Shown: positions 20,215 to 32,891 of the stretch, piece after piece | How the letters are laid out: each line of letters opens with the position of its first letter | Numbering within the stretch: the first letter of the stretch is position 1 | Assembly (NCBI GenBank): GCA_001643675.2 | Contig: LSRY02000015.1 | Coordinates: 253,001-317,000 of the forward strand | Source: Monocercomonoides exilis | Taxonomy: Eukaryota; Preaxostyla; Oxymonadida; Polymastigidae | Direction: 5' to 3' | DNA length: 64,000 bases | Program-made: the position numbers and the translations under genes | The notes under the pieces: generated by a model | Told to the model about the DNA's origin: nothing | The model's database searches: none | Seen by the model: the letters and a program-made list of their open reading frames with translations, nothing else

Positions 20215-23200
20215 AGTTTCTTTAAGAAATCATCTATCGTTCTATTGGAACAAGCTATATCAAATCCTTATGATGATACTAACGTAGAAACAATTCGCTC
20301 TTTTCGAAATTCTTTGTTGGAAGGTTTTCACAATTTTTTTATTCATTGATAAGTTATTTCTTTTTGTTTTTTCAAGAATCAAAATCACTTGACATCGTAT
20401 TCGAGACAAATCTTATTTCTACGCTTATCAAAGCTATTAAAATGCAACCACCGCATCCACTTCAACTCGAATTGGAATTCATTATTTTTGCAATTCACAT
20501 TCGTACAATTGGAAACGAAAAATCACCGCAATTGTCGAGCATTATCAATCATCTTATGTCTGTTCACAATGTATGATTTGTGTTTTTTTTTTTTATTTTC
20601 TGTTTATATCCAAAAAAACTGTTGAAGGGAACATACACACCTTCTCCAGGTCAAGAAATGAAAAAGCCGAAAACAACAAATGACATTATTGCGATCTTGT
20701 GGTTTGCGCTGAAATATTTCACAGCATTTTATTTTAAATTTTCTCTGTATTGTATTTTAATGTGCATTTGCATCTTTAGTGAAGGGAATGCAAAAGACGT
20801 TGGAGATCAGCTCATTTCACTGCGAAATTTACTAATAAGCCATCCACAAAAGAGTAAAAAGTTTATATCAAAGGGCTTGTTTGATGCACTTGCTTATCAT
20901 TTGCAAGAATCATCTGTAGAAGTGAAAATTGAAGTTCTCAGATTGATTGCAAACTTATCATTGAACGAAGCATGCGCGGAGAAAATGATGGCAGACCGGG
21001 TAATAAAAGGCACAGATCTTGTCCAGCAAGCTCTCCTTCTTGACGTTATGACTGCAGCCCGTCAGTTCCTTGGCCTTGACGAAGACCAATACGAAGCGAA
21101 ATGGTATTCGGAAGCAAGCTCACTTCGAAACATGCCAAACATTTCGCGCTCAATCAGCTTCGATGCAGCAATTAGCAGCGCGTCTGTGCTATTCAACTTG
21201 AGCCACACGGCTCCGTATCCGCTTGCAGAGCAGCTCTTACAAGGCCAGTTCTGCATGATGGAGTTTATCGGAGCTGCGCTTCGATCGCTCCTTTCGAAGA
21301 GAAGCGTCTGCAATCGCTCTCTCTCCACACAGATGGACATGCTGCTGTCTCTTCTGCTGGGCACACTGGAGAACTTCATGTGGACCGGCTCGCTGCGCGC
21401 GAGAGAGGCAGAACGAGAGCGCCGACTGCAGCTCGATGCAGAAGAAGTGGCAGGCACGCCGCTGATTGGAACGTCCTTCCGCAGGTCAGCGTCGATTCTC
21501 ACGTCGACGACACGATTGTTCTCTGCTCGCCATCCGTTTGCCTTTGCGCTGGAGTCATCGGGCTGTCTGGAGGCAGTCAAAAACATCGTGTCGGAGGTTG
21601 CTATTTCAAAGCAGTCTGAACGAATTTCTGGTTATTCCAACGCAGCAAACGCTTTCCCGTCTCAAACGCACGCTGAAATATCTGCAGTCATTTTGTGCTT
21701 TGCATCACAAGGGGCGACGCTGCCGCAGCAGATTTCAAGTGAAATCTGCTCTTTTCTGTGCGACTTGTTCAGAACTTGTCGAAGTTCTGTTATTCCGCGC
21801 GTTTTGGACGCTGTGATGGTTGCATCTTCGCAGATCGGTATGTGAATTCTTTGAAAAGTTGACTTGAAGAAAAAAAAAAGTAGAAGAAAAGAAAAAGAAA
21901 TGATGGTGATTAATTTGAGCATTGCGTTTTGAAAATATATATGCGCATTTGTTTCTGTTTCTTGCTTGAATGTCGATGCGAATCAGCACAATAGATCGTT
22001 GCACAAACTTGCACGCACAAATAAAAATTCATCTTATTTTGCACAAATTTTGTGTGAATTCTCACAATTAATGAGTTTTGTGTGTGTGTGCTGAGTGTGC
22101 CGATGTCTATTGGTTGCATCGTGTTCAACAGAATCGCAGAATCTCTGGGACCAATTGTTCTCAACTCGATTTTTTCCTTTTCTTTCTTTCTTTCTCTTTT
22201 TATTTTTTTGTGAATAACAAAAAATAAAAACGGAGAGAGAAAGAAAGAGAGAGAGAAAATTTGAGAGTTGTAATTTGCAATTGATTGGATTTTCTGGCTT
22301 TATTTTTTTCTGGTGCTGCTTCTGTTGTAACAGACATAAGCAATCCGAAAGCCATCCTCGTTTGTTCTGCGAAGATTGAAGCTTTCAGCTTTTGCTCCTT
22401 CTCTTTCTGTGCTTAAAATTTTATTTATTTGTTTATTTGTTTATTATTATTATTAGAAATCATAATAAGTCAATAAATAAATAAATAAATAAATAAAATG
22501 CGATTTTATCAATTTTTTTTCCGTCTTCCTTTGTCGATGAAAGCTGCCATCATTTTTTATGGCTGGTAGTTTTCGGAGGAGGAATGATGGAGGAATCGCC
22601 GCAAAGCACAGAATGACTGAAGAAGGAAAGAAAACTGAATGGCTATTGATGCTTATCTCTCTGCTTGTTGCTGTTTGGAAGTGGCAATTGTTGGCAAGTA
22701 CAACGCATCATACATCGAAATTATTTTTTTTTTATTTTATTTTATTTTTGAAATAAGTTTTAGTTCTTTTTCTGTTTTATTTCTTCTTTTTTTAAGAAAA
22801 AATAGATTTTATTTGATGTTTTAACATATTTTATGTCTTCATTATTTTTATCCGAATTATTTAATGTAATGTTTCTTGTCACATATTTCAAAATTTTTCT
22901 TCTTCAGCCAACCAAGAGGCGCTTGTTGACTCTGAAATTCTGATCTACATCTGCCAACTTATTCGGTGTGTTTCTTCTCTTTCATTACTTTTTTTTTTTC
23001 CCTTTGTAATTGCAACAGCATATTCATTCTTTTTTCATTCTTTTATTGTTTTGTGATTAAATATTTGCAACTACACTTTGTTTTATCTCATCGTTCCTTT
23101 TATAATCTCTATCTATCTATCTATCTTCTTTACTTATTTTATTTTTATTTCGTAACACTTTATTTCCTTCTCCTCTCCCACACATCAGCGATCCCAATCC

Positions 23201-25281
23201 AATCATCGTCTCTCGTGCATTAGACTGCCTGCTGATACTAACTCTGCCTTGTGTTCCTATTGTCGCTTCATTCTCGCCTTATCTCGCTCCTCCTCTGACA
23301 TTGATGCCTTCCTTCGACGTAAGACATATTCTGCAGCCTCTTTCACACCTCGATCCAATCTCATCCACTTCAACTAGCTCTTCCTCCTCCTCTTCTTCTT
23401 CCTCCTCCTCTTCCACCTCCTCTTCCTCTTCCTCTTCCTCTTCTTCTTCTTCACCAAACACACTCCTCAACCTCATCCACACCCGCATTGCAAAAGCCGT
23501 CCGAAGCGGCTGCTTCGAAATGATGGCGTCTGTCCTTCTTTCCATCGCTCCCCCGCTCTCCTTCGCTGCCGAGCCTCTTCTTTCCCCTCACCTCGCCCAC
23601 ACTTCCCACACAAACATCGTCAAAATCGTCTTCCTTGTGTCTGTCTTTATCCCTACCTACCCCGCCGGGTTCAACACCTTTGAGCACTTCATGAAATCTT
23701 CTCTGTCTTATTCTTTCTTCCTGTTCGGCTCGTTTCCTGACAGGCGCGTGCGTCTGTGTGTTGCTGCAGCCGCTGTGCAGATGCTGAGCAGAGGGGCAGT
23801 GGCTGTGAAGAGGGCGACGAAGAAGAAGATTATTGCAGCGCTTGGGACGATGCTGCTGGATGAGGTGACGCGAATGAAGATGGATGAGATGGAGAGGAAG
23901 AAGGAGGCGAATCGGAAGAAGGAGAAGATGATGCTGATGAAGATGATGACGATGAGGGAAAAGAATAGAAATTCAAGTGATTTCAATGAATCAAATGAAA
24001 AAGAAGAAGGCAAAGCCAATGAAGCCAATGAAGATAGCAAAATTAAAGAAGAAAAAGATAAAGAAAAAGAAGATGATAATGATGAAATGTTCTATGTGAT
24101 GCCTTCGCTCTACTCATACACCAATTTCGATGGGGCAGAAGCTGTTGATGTGCCGAGGACGAAGAGCAGATACGACGTGACCAGCAACGAAATGGAGGCA
24201 GTTCTGAGTGAGAAGACGATGGAGTTGTGTTTGCTGTGCTTGTTTTGGATAGCAAAAGCTGGGTGCCGACGAGCAGAGGAGGTGGAGAGGGAGATGCGGA
24301 TGGGGTGGAAGCAGAGAGAAGAGGAGGGTGGTTTGATTGAGAAGGAGCTGAAAACAAAGAAAGAATCAACAACAACACCATCTTCTTCTTCTTCTTCAGA
24401 TAGCTCGTTGAATTTACCAGCTAAAAGAACATTGATAGAAGAAGAAGTAATAAAAAGACTGAAGAAACTGGGAGAGGAAAAGGACGATGAGTTCTTCCAT
24501 TCTGAAATTACGCTGGCAGACGTGAAAAAGAAGAGAGAGAAAATAAAAGCACAATTAAATGCCAAAAAACAGCAGGAAGAAAAGGAATTGAAGCAACTTG
24601 CGACTTCTCTGTCAGAAGCGCTTGTTGATGTGTACCACGAAGACAACCCGTTTCGGCGCTTTTTTGACTCAACTGGCACGTTGAGTGCGCTGTCGCTGGT
24701 GGTGCTGCTGCAGATGGAGCAGAAGAATAGATTGGCAAGTGGAGAAGGAGAAGAGAAAGAAAAGAAGGAAAAAGAGAAAGAGAAAGAGAAAGAGAAGGAG
24801 AAGGAGAAAGAGAAAGAGAAAGAGAAAGAGAAGGAGAAGGAGAAAGAGAAAGAAAGAACAGAAGAATCACAAGTTGTGAATACAGACAATACAACCAAAC
24901 AGAATAAAATAAACAGAGAAAATCACTCCATCATATCTTCTGAGCTGTGGGGCCTGCTTCTCTACAAAAACCTGTCAGCCGCCTGGGACAGCAGCGAATG
25001 CCCAGCTGAGCTGAGAGAAGAGCACGCTTGTTGTGCGGCTGCGCTGCTGTTCAAAGGAAGGGCAATGGAAAAGCAGCTTCTTCAGAACATCATCTGCGTC
25101 TGGGAGAGAATAAGCGAAGAGTCTGGAGAAAGAGGGTGTGGGGTGGAGTTTGCTCGCAATGTGTCGATGGCGGTGAAGCATCTGGCTGAAAATCAAGGTA
25201 TGTGATGGTAAGTAGGGTTATGTGAATATTTATATATATTCATTTGAACGATTCTTTTGTGAATTAAATTTTTTTTTCTCG

Positions 25282-25312
<31 letters not shown>

Positions 25313-25550
25313 AAGTTCATCAGCAATTTTCTTAATTTATTATTTTTTCATTTTTTTTTTCATCATTCATTTATCTGCTTATTTTTCTATTGTAATCCAA
25401 TTTGCCCTGCCCAGAAAATCGCAAGTCGATGCTTGACAAATGCATCGTTCCTCTTCTCGTCTCCTTCCTTCGCATCTATCCAGAAGACGACAAAATCGCA
25501 CTCAACACACTTCAAGCTCTCAATCTCTTTGCCATTCCAGAAACAACTTT

Positions 25551-25583
<33 letters not shown>

Positions 25584-25743
25584 ATTTTCTTCCTCTTTCG
25601 TCAACCAGAAGTTCATCGCAATGTTGTTTTCACTTGATGCTTCTGATATTTTGACTCGTTTTTCGTCGGAGTGGTTTTCAACTGCAGTCAGAAAAGAGGC
25701 GCTGCTTTTGGAAAGAGCACTTTTATCTGCTCAGATGTGCTGA
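20215..25743 (+). CDS. Large armadillo/HEAT-like helical repeat protein, function unknown
   Basis: Six exons join in phase: about 20215-20323, 20377-20570, 20628-21837, 22908-22965, 23189-25197 and 25415-25743, giving at least 1,302 residues; the 5' end is unresolved. The translation is mostly amphipathic helix, with armadillo-like patches such as EVLRLIANLSLNEACAEKM, SASVLFNLSHTAPYPLAEQL and EENRKSMLDKCIVPLLVSFL. Inserted in exon 5 are a poly-Ser tract (about 23380-23450) and a long Lys/Glu repeat (about 24750-24855), probably a charged single helix. Exons 3 and 5 are much richer in GC than the surroundings. A 33-nt in-frame intron (GTATTG..TTTAG, ending before about 20780) may be present inside exon 3. 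The intron 21838-22907 is unusually long. No family can be named; a cytoplasmic or nuclear scaffold role would be a guess. Confidence 0.65.
21838..22907 (+). other. Long intron (1,070 nt) of the armadillo-like gene
   Basis: Donor GTATGT, acceptor CTTCTTCAG; direct joining keeps the reading frame (ATC-G|CC-AAC). Other introns in the window are 35-223 nt. Inside are two patches richer in GC (about 22090-22160 and 22310-22410, plus 22555-22700) that look unlike the surrounding AT-rich intron. They could be an unrecognised in-phase exon, an intron-encoded non-coding RNA or inserted sequence. An AATA repeat lies at about 22472-22497. Confidence 0.5.
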
Positions 25744-26265
25744 TTTCACTTGAAAATGGAAGAATTTAAATGTGTTTTTTTTCATTTTGTATTTATTCTT
25801 TAAAGTTTAAATTTATTCCTTTTTTTATAATTTTCTGTTGTTTTTAATGTTGTAAATTGGTATTTGTTTTCTTTTGCTTTTTTTTAAAGAAAAAATTTAT
25901 TTTATTTTCTCGTTTTGTAATGTTTTTATATCATTTGTTGTTCATGCAGTTGCGGATGTTTTTGAGTTAAACGGTTTTTCTTTTGTGCATGTGCTTATTT
26001 TGATATTTGGCTGAAACCAAATTCATTTATTTATTGCTTCATCATTGCGATTTTTTTTAAGAGGAAAAATAAAAATTTTTAAATAAATAAATAAATAAAT
26101 AAACTGCTCTTCAATTGCACAAAATGTGCAAGTTTTGTTTTGATGAAGCACAAAATGGAACCAATAAAAAGAATAACATGAAATGTCTATTTTTCTAATT
26201 TTTTAAAAAAAAGAAAAAAAAATCGAAAAAAATCCAATACAAACACAAAATTCAAAATGAAGTGA
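25744..26265. other. AT-rich spacer between convergent genes
   Basis: No gene seen. It holds the 3' ends of two convergent genes, T-rich sequence and a short AAAT repeat near 26083-26102. Confidence 0.6.
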
Positions 26266-28615
26266 TCAGAAATTGAAGTCCGCATCATCGTCGTCGTTGT
26301 TTGCGTCATCTGCAAGTTTTGGTGTGGGTGTTGTGCTTTGCCCCCTCTTCTTTCTGACAGAGCGACGCCTGTTGGGATAAGAAATGGTCTCTGGCATTGA
26401 AGAAGGCAGTGAAGTTTCATTGTTATCATCATCGTCTATATCGAGATTGATGTTGAAAGAGGAGGAGGAAGAAGAAGAGGAAGAAGAAGAAGAGGAGGAG
26501 GAGGAGGAGGAAGAAGAAGAAGAAGAAGACTGCTGATTCCCCGCATCAATCTTTGTTTCAGGTTTGTGATTCATCCCTATAAATCCTTCATCATCGCTCT
26601 CATCATCACCAAAAAGAGCCAATTTTGAATGAGATTTCTCTTGTTGCGCAGCCAACGAGGGCGCAGGCGAGGCAGCTGGCGTGTGTGTCCGTATGCTCAT
26701 CCTCAACTTCGCCTTCAGCGCTTCCGGATCTTCCTCATCATCATCATCATCATCATCGTCATCATCTTTTTGAGCACTTTTTGCAGGTTGTGTGTTCTTA
26801 TTGGATTTATTGTTAGTTTTTGATTGTTTCGCGTTTGTTTTGCTTGCATTGCTCGTCTGTGTGTTCTTCTTCGGCTCTTCTTTCTTCTTCGGCTTTGCTT
26901 CAGTTGTTTGTGCTGCTGCTGCTGATGATAATGATGATGCTGAAGCAGAAGCAGAAGGCATCGAAGTCTGCCCAGAAACACCCGAAAACGAAGAAGTCGA
27001 AGCACTCTGCACAGGTTTCGGGGCAGAAGCAGCAGGAGGAGGAGAAGAAGAAGAAGATGCAAATGAAGAAGAAGTGGAAGAAGTAGCAGAGGCAGAAGCA
27101 GAAGAAGGCGCAATGCCTGGTGTGTTCACAGACCTCACCGACGCAACAGACGGAGTACGGGGAGGAGGAGGTGGAGGAGGCGGAGTGTTTCGAGAGAAGT
27201 CTGTTCGACTTGTTGATTGAGCAGAAGCAGAACGCGAAGACGCCTGCGCGTCGTTGAGTTGAGAGGAGGATGGAGTGGGCGATGCAGAGACAAGACGAGA
27301 AGGACGAGAAGACTGAGGCGATGTGGCTGTCTTTTGGGAAGATTGTTGCGCTCTTTCTCTTTCTCTTTCTCTTTCTCTTTCTCTCTCTTCCTCTCTCTCT
27401 CTTTCCATCTTTTGCTCTGCTTCTAATTCTCTCTTCTTTTCTTCTTCGATCATTTTTCTTTCGTCTTCCAGCCTCTTTCTGCGAACCTCCTCTTCCATTT
27501 CTCTTCTCTTTTTTTCTCGCTCTTCCCTTTCTCTCTCAAAGCGCAGCTTTCTCTCTCTTTCTTCTTCGTCAATTCTTCTTTTCCATTCAATTTCTTCTTC
27601 TTCTTCTTTCTTTCTGATTTCTTCTCTTTCTCTCTCTTTTCTCTTTTGCTCTTCCAGGTAATCCATCTTCCTCTGTTCGAGATCACGTTTTTTCAATTCT
27701 GCTTGCTTTTTCTCTTCTTTTTCCCTTTCCTCTTGAAATATTCTTTCTCGTTCCTTTTCAACCCTTCCTCTTTCCTCTCTTTCCTCTCTTTCCTCTCTTT
27801 CCTCTCTTTCTTTTGATTCTTGCTCTTGCATTTCATCAAGAATTCCAATGTTGTTTGTCGTGTCCATTCCAGAACGAGAGCGAGCAACTTGAGATGACAT
27901 CATCGAAGGAAATGATGCTTGTTGCTGTTGACTGGAATGGAAAGACGTTGGATTAGCATATGGGGTATGAAGAAGATTTTGTACTTGAAAAGAGGAGGTC
28001 TGCGGAAGTGGAGAATACAGCGATGAATGTCGAAGCCGCGAATCTGTAGGAATTGCTGTTGATTTAAATGGCGTGTTGGAGGGGAAACCTGCAGCAGGCA
28101 ATGAACGTCGCTGTGAAGCCTGTTGAGTTGAAGATCTGACTTTTGCTTGCGCCTCTGCAATCAAAGCGTTAAGACGTTCTGGACTCAGACTTCCAAGAGA
28201 TAAAAGATCAATTTGGCTTGATTGCAACAAGTTTTGTGGAGCCCCTACTGCTTTAGCAGGAGTAAATGGTGAAAGAAGTAATTGAGAATTCCTGAAATGT
28301 TTTTGTTCCAACATTGAATGCTTCTCTTTTTGCCTCTTTTCTTCTGAAAGGCATTTATCAAAATGTTCTTTAAATTGTTTGAGCTTTCGTTCCTATTTTT
28401 TTCGAAAAAATTAAAAAACAATTCATTTGCATTAATGTGAATTAGAAAAAAATTCTAACGTATTGTTTCAGAAATTGTAGCTTCTCTTCTTGACTTCTGC
28501 TCCTTTGTCTTTCTTTCAAATTCTCAAGAGGGTTTTGGCTTGATTCTTTCTGAAATTGTCTCAGTAAGAGTTGAGCTTCATTTAAATAACGTTTTCGTGG
28601 CTCTGCCATCATCAT
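26266..28615 (-). CDS. Coiled-coil, low-complexity protein, function unknown
   Basis: Two exons, 28615-28460 and 28392-26266 on the minus strand, joined by a 67-nt intron with donor GTTAGA; 760 residues. I chose the first of three ATGs at 28615; upstream codons have no ATG. The N-terminal 110 residues are charged helix (for example RYLNEAQLLLRQFQKESSQN). Residues about 240-450 are an almost uninterrupted Glu/Arg/Lys coiled coil. The C-terminal part is Ser/Ala/Pro-rich with poly-Pro, poly-Asp and poly-Ser runs, and ends in an acidic tail after a basic NRRRSVRKKRG patch that could act as a nuclear signal. No domain family is recognisable. Convergent with the armadillo-like gene. Confidence 0.65.
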
Positions 28616-28906
28616 CTTAAATTCCACAAAACAAGAAATCGATATAACAAATATCTATATTGAACACGACTTTATGTCAAAATATTATCTGTATTTTAAG
28701 ATATTTTTGAAAATACACAAAATTAAATTAATTATAAAAAGTTATGGTCGATAATGTTTTGATAAATTATTATCCATTGCATAATGATGAGGAGTAATTA
28801 AAAAATGTGATAGTTTCATTTGGAAATTTTCTTGTTTTTCTTTTTCACATTATTTTTCTGATCATAAACCAACGAGTTTCATTTTCCTTAAATAGGTAAT
28901 TATCAA

Positions 28907-29780
28907 ATGGGTTTGATTTTTTGTTATTATCAAAATTGAAATTAATATTTCATAATTGTTTGGAAACTCATATACAGGAATTACCAGAGACTCAATTCAC
29001 AAACGCCGTGCAACAAGCGGTAAGCAAAAGGAGTGGAGAAAAAAGAGAAAGTATGAAATTGGCCGTCCAGCTGCCATGACCCATCTTGGTGGTGTTCGCG
29101 TCCATCCAGTTAGATGCCGCGGTGGAATCATCAAGCACAGAGCTCTTCGTCTTGAAACCGGAAACTTTTCATGGGGTTCAGAAGGTGTGTTTTTCATTTT
29201 ATCTGTATTTAACATGCTTTATTTATATTTTTTCATTTGTTTAGTAACAACAAGAAAATGCAGAATTTTGAATGTTGTTTACAATGCTTCAAACAATGTT
29301 TGCATTCACTTCTTTCAAACAATAATTTCAATTGTAAATTATTTTGACTATTCAATTGTGTCAACTATTTGTTTTCTTTTTAATTTTCAGGAGCTGGTGA
29401 GAATGAAAGTTCTCGTCAAAGGATGCATTGTTGAAATCGATGCTTCACCTTTTGCGGCCTGGTATGAGAAGCACTATGGAGTCTCAATTGGAAAAAAGAA
29501 GATTTCCAAAGCACAGAAGGACAAAAAGGGAGGAAAAGAGAAAGCAGCTGAAAAGGAAACTGTGAAGAAGATGTCAGACCACCTTCATCGCAAAATGCAA
29601 CTTCGTAACAAACACAGATCACTCTCTGAAGCTCTTGCTGCCCAATTCCAGAGCGGAAGACTTCTTGCTCGCATTTCATCACGTCCAGGCCAGTGCGGAA
29701 GAGCTGACGGATACATCTTGGAAGGACCTGAACTCGAATTCTATTCCAAGAAAGTTGGAAAGAAGAAGGGTAACAAATAA
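28907..29780 (+). CDS. RPS8: 40S ribosomal protein eS8 (RPS8)
   Basis: Four exons: 28907-28910, 28978-29184, 29245-29297 and 29391-29780; the introns are 67, 60 and 93 nt. The product is 217 residues (human eS8 has 208). The first coding exon is only ATGG; splicing completes the Gly-2 codon to give the family start MGITRDS. Diagnostic blocks are [48 protein letters not shown] and [20 protein letters not shown]. The middle Lys-rich segment differs from animal sequences, as is normal for eS8. It is a structural protein of the small ribosomal subunit. The stop is TAA, which helps show that TAA is not reassigned in this genome. Confidence 0.95.
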
Positions 29781-30121
29781 GTTTTATTAAATATTATTTC
29801 TGATTTTCACTTCTTGACTCTCTGGAATTCACAAAACGATATAAGAATGTGACGAAAACATTTCTTCTATTTGTTTATTCAACGAGCAATAACTAATTAT
29901 TCAAAACGAAAAAAAAAAAAGACTTAAAGGAAATGAAATGCGGAAGAGAGTGAAAATTCAAAATGTTTAGAAGAAATTTCTAAAACAACATGTTCAATAT
30001 AAAAAAAGTTGGATTTAAATATTTCATAATGAAGGGAGGATTGGATTAGTAGAAAGATGCTTTTTCCTTTGTACAATCATATGTTTGTACATATCAGGGA
30101 AATCTAAGAATATTAAAGTAT
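29781..30121. other. Short AT-rich spacer
   Basis: Between the convergent eS8 and dehydratase genes. Nothing beyond AT-rich sequence is seen. Confidence 0.6.
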
Positions 30122-30952
30122 TCAAATAAAAAACATAAAATTAATAAATAAATAAATTTCTGAAATATGCACACAAATTGCGCTGGTGAGGGTGTATACA
30201 CGAATTATAAATGGAATGCTTATGGCCACATTAAGCATATTTGGAAGTTTAATTCCAATTTCTGATGATAGAGGGATGCGCATTATGGTCTTAAAAACAA
30301 TAAATAAGTAAAGCAAACATAAATAAATAAAAAGAAATTGCAAACCATGCAGTTTGTAATTGACTCTCCTGCGAAGCCAGTGAGGTACAAAATATAAAAC
30401 GACGAATATCGAAGTGAAACAATCCATTTCGGAAGTTCTTCCGAAGCCATGTTCAAAACATGATATCCATAACGAATTATTTCGGTTATGCTCCAACTGA
30501 AAAACATCATAGGAGTCCACCAACCAACGCAATTGCTTTTTGCTATTCCCCAAACAACAAAACTAACCATCGTTCTTGACATAATTTGCACAGCATTAAT
30601 AAACCAATTAGATTTTGTAACTTTAAAAATTGCATGAACGACCTGTGTTATAGATTTTAATACTTAAATACAACTGTTCGAAAAGATATAAAATCAAACA
30701 TCCATCCACATTACTCCATGAGCAATTTGAGACCACAAAAATGGAATTTTCCAACCGTTTCTATATGAAGAATCTTGATTGAACGAAAAAACCGAAACGA
30801 TAAAAGTGATTGCCCTGAAAAAATCAAAGTGAAAAAAAAATTAGATAAAGAAAGAATATTCTTTTAAAAAAGCACAACCAAATGCAGAATAATAAAAAAT
30901 TGTAGGCCATCAAATAAATTTCTTTAAGTGAAAATTTTCTCTTGCCCTTCAT
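30122..30952 (-). CDS. Very-long-chain (3R)-3-hydroxyacyl-CoA dehydratase (PHS1/HACD family)
   Basis: Four exons on the minus strand: 30952-30879, 30814-30700, 30642-30346 and 30289-30122. The introns are 64, 57 and 56 nt and two of the donors are GTTTGA/GTTTGC. The product is 217 residues, the same length as yeast Phs1. The family blocks are VVHAIFKVTKSNWFINAVQIMSR, SWSITEIIRYGYHVLNM, LRYSSFYILYLTGFAGES and LPNMLN. Tyr-149 and Glu-156 in YLTGFAGE fall exactly at the positions of the catalytic pair known in Phs1; the Pro that usually follows the Tyr is Leu here. The enzyme is polytopic in the ER membrane and removes water from 3-hydroxyacyl-CoA in fatty-acid elongation. The final 10 residues after SEIYLFI are uncertain. 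Confidence 0.85.
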
Positions 30953-31161
30953 TTTTTATAACGAAGGTTAACGCTGAGAATTTTAAGAAAATTTTCAGAT
31001 CTTCATATATAATTAGTCATTCTTTTTATTTTTAACAAATATAAAAACTGTTAGAAATAACCAAATTCCTTTTTCAAAATATCATTTCTTCACTCGGACA
31101 AAATTTTTAATTTTTTATAGAAAAGGGTTGGATCATACATATTGCATTTTTCCAATTGAAA

Positions 31162-32891
31162 ATGGACCGCAGAAATGAAAAAGAAAAAAACTCTGTAATG
31201 TGCATCGAAACGGTACATTGCGGCCCGTTGAATTTAACAATGTTTTTGATTATCATATCACTAATTACAATTGTATCGAGTTATTATTCAACATTTGTAT
31301 TTATTTGTTCTTTCCAATTTAAATATTTTAGGTTGTAAGCTGCCTATCACTTCTTCTTCCTGGCCATTATGTTTATCGAGTTGAATCTACAATGGGTTGT
31401 CCAGAAAATGTTACAGATTTTGACAGTAAGATTTGCACTGGCATCGACGTAATGCACTATCCTTACCAGCGTTTAAGCAAAGTCCCCGATGAAAAAGAAG
31501 TAAAATACAATCTTGTTGCATTTCTTCGCCCACATAGCAAATATCAACAAATTGGAGTAAATTTTCAAGCTCAGTTTTGGCTTAATACATCTCTTGAAGA
31601 CGGAACGAGATCAAGTGACAAAGTCAATGCGCGTTTTTACTGTAATCCAGGTGGCTTTTGCAATCAAGTTTGAATGAGTTATATTTGTTTCTTTCCAGTT
31701 TTGTCAACAAAATGAATAAATTGATTTTAATAGGTATCTCTTCTGCAATTCCATCAAAAGAAATATCATTTCGATCTATCTATTGCGAATATTACGCAAG
31801 CAGATGCAGCACAAAAATGGATTGGAGACTTAGATATCATTTGGAAATATGATAATATAAAACATGAAGGAGGAGCAGTATGAGTGAAACATTTGGCAAT
31901 TTGTAGTTTTAATTGATTTAACCTTTTATTTTTTTTAATTGCTTTTTCTTCTTCTTAAACCAACTGCTTTCAGACAATCTTCCGCTACGTTGGTCTTCTC
32001 GTTACGATTGTTCTACTTATTGTCTTCTGGGTGCAAGCCGGGCGCCAGGAGAACTCCATGTCCGGGGAGCAGCACTGGGTGATGTACCTGCTGATATTCC
32101 TCATCCTACTGGACAATCCGGTCTATGCCTTCACGCTCTTCTACCGCGGCGGCGTCTTCTCAATCATCAACGACGTGCTCGACACCATCGGCGTGTGCTT
32201 CATGATGCTCTACCCGCTCGTCGCGCTGGGAGGCTTCATCACGTCGAAGATGAGCTGCTGTGGCTTCTACCTCCCGCGCTGCGTGCTCATCCTGCTCTAC
32301 GGCGTGTTCCGCCTCATCGTCCAGATCTTCCTGTCTGTGCAGTCTCTTCTCGACCCGATGTCCACCCTGAACGACGTGCCTGGCTTCCGCGTGTTCAACA
32401 TCCTGTCCAGCGTCATCTACGCCATCTGGCTCATCTGGCTGCTCTACTGCATCATCCGCGTGTTCGTCGTCGCCAAGCAGCACCCGCGCGCCATCAAAGG
32501 AAGATACCGCGCCGTCATCCTGTTCATCGTGCTCTTCAACCTCGCCTTCCACGGGCTTGTGGCAGCTGAGTCGCTCAGAGGGGCAGATCAAACAGGCGCA
32601 CACGGAGTGGCAAAGATGTGGGTGGCGAACTGCTTCGGGTGGATGATGTGCCTCTTCTTCTTGCCATCGAAGCAGCAGCGCATGACCAGCACAAGCATCT
32701 CTGGAGCGTTGCACCCGAAGACGAAGAGCGTCCGTGCGCCAGAAGCAGAAGAGGAGGCAGGGAGTGCGCAGGACGAGGCAGCAGAGCACGGCCACGTGCA
32801 GCGCCTGTCTGGATCGGAGGGTGATGAAGAGTACGATGTTGACCTGGAGCCTGGGTTTACTGGGGACATCTCGAAAGACAGGGGAATCTAA
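31162..32891 (+). CDS. GOST-family seven-TM protein (TMEM181/Wntless-like)
   Basis: Four exons (31162-31296, 31332-31667, 31734-31877, 31974-32891) give 510 residues with phase-0 introns of 35, 66 and 96 nt. Residues about 20-45 form an N-terminal hydrophobic segment. A luminal domain with several Cys follows (residues about 55-200, for example MGCPENVTDF and RFYCNPGGFCNQ), ending in WIGDLDIIWKYDN. Then come seven membrane helices beginning IFRYVGLLVTIVLLIVFWVQ and a soluble tail rich in Glu/Ala. The layout, together with WVQAGRQENSMSGEQHWVMY and LLDNPVYAF, fits the GOLD-domain seven-TM (GOST) proteins such as TMEM181 and Wntless, which act in the secretory pathway. The substrate is unknown. 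Exon 4 is strikingly GC-rich compared with exons 1-3. The subfamily assignment is from memory of the fold, not a search. Confidence 0.7.
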
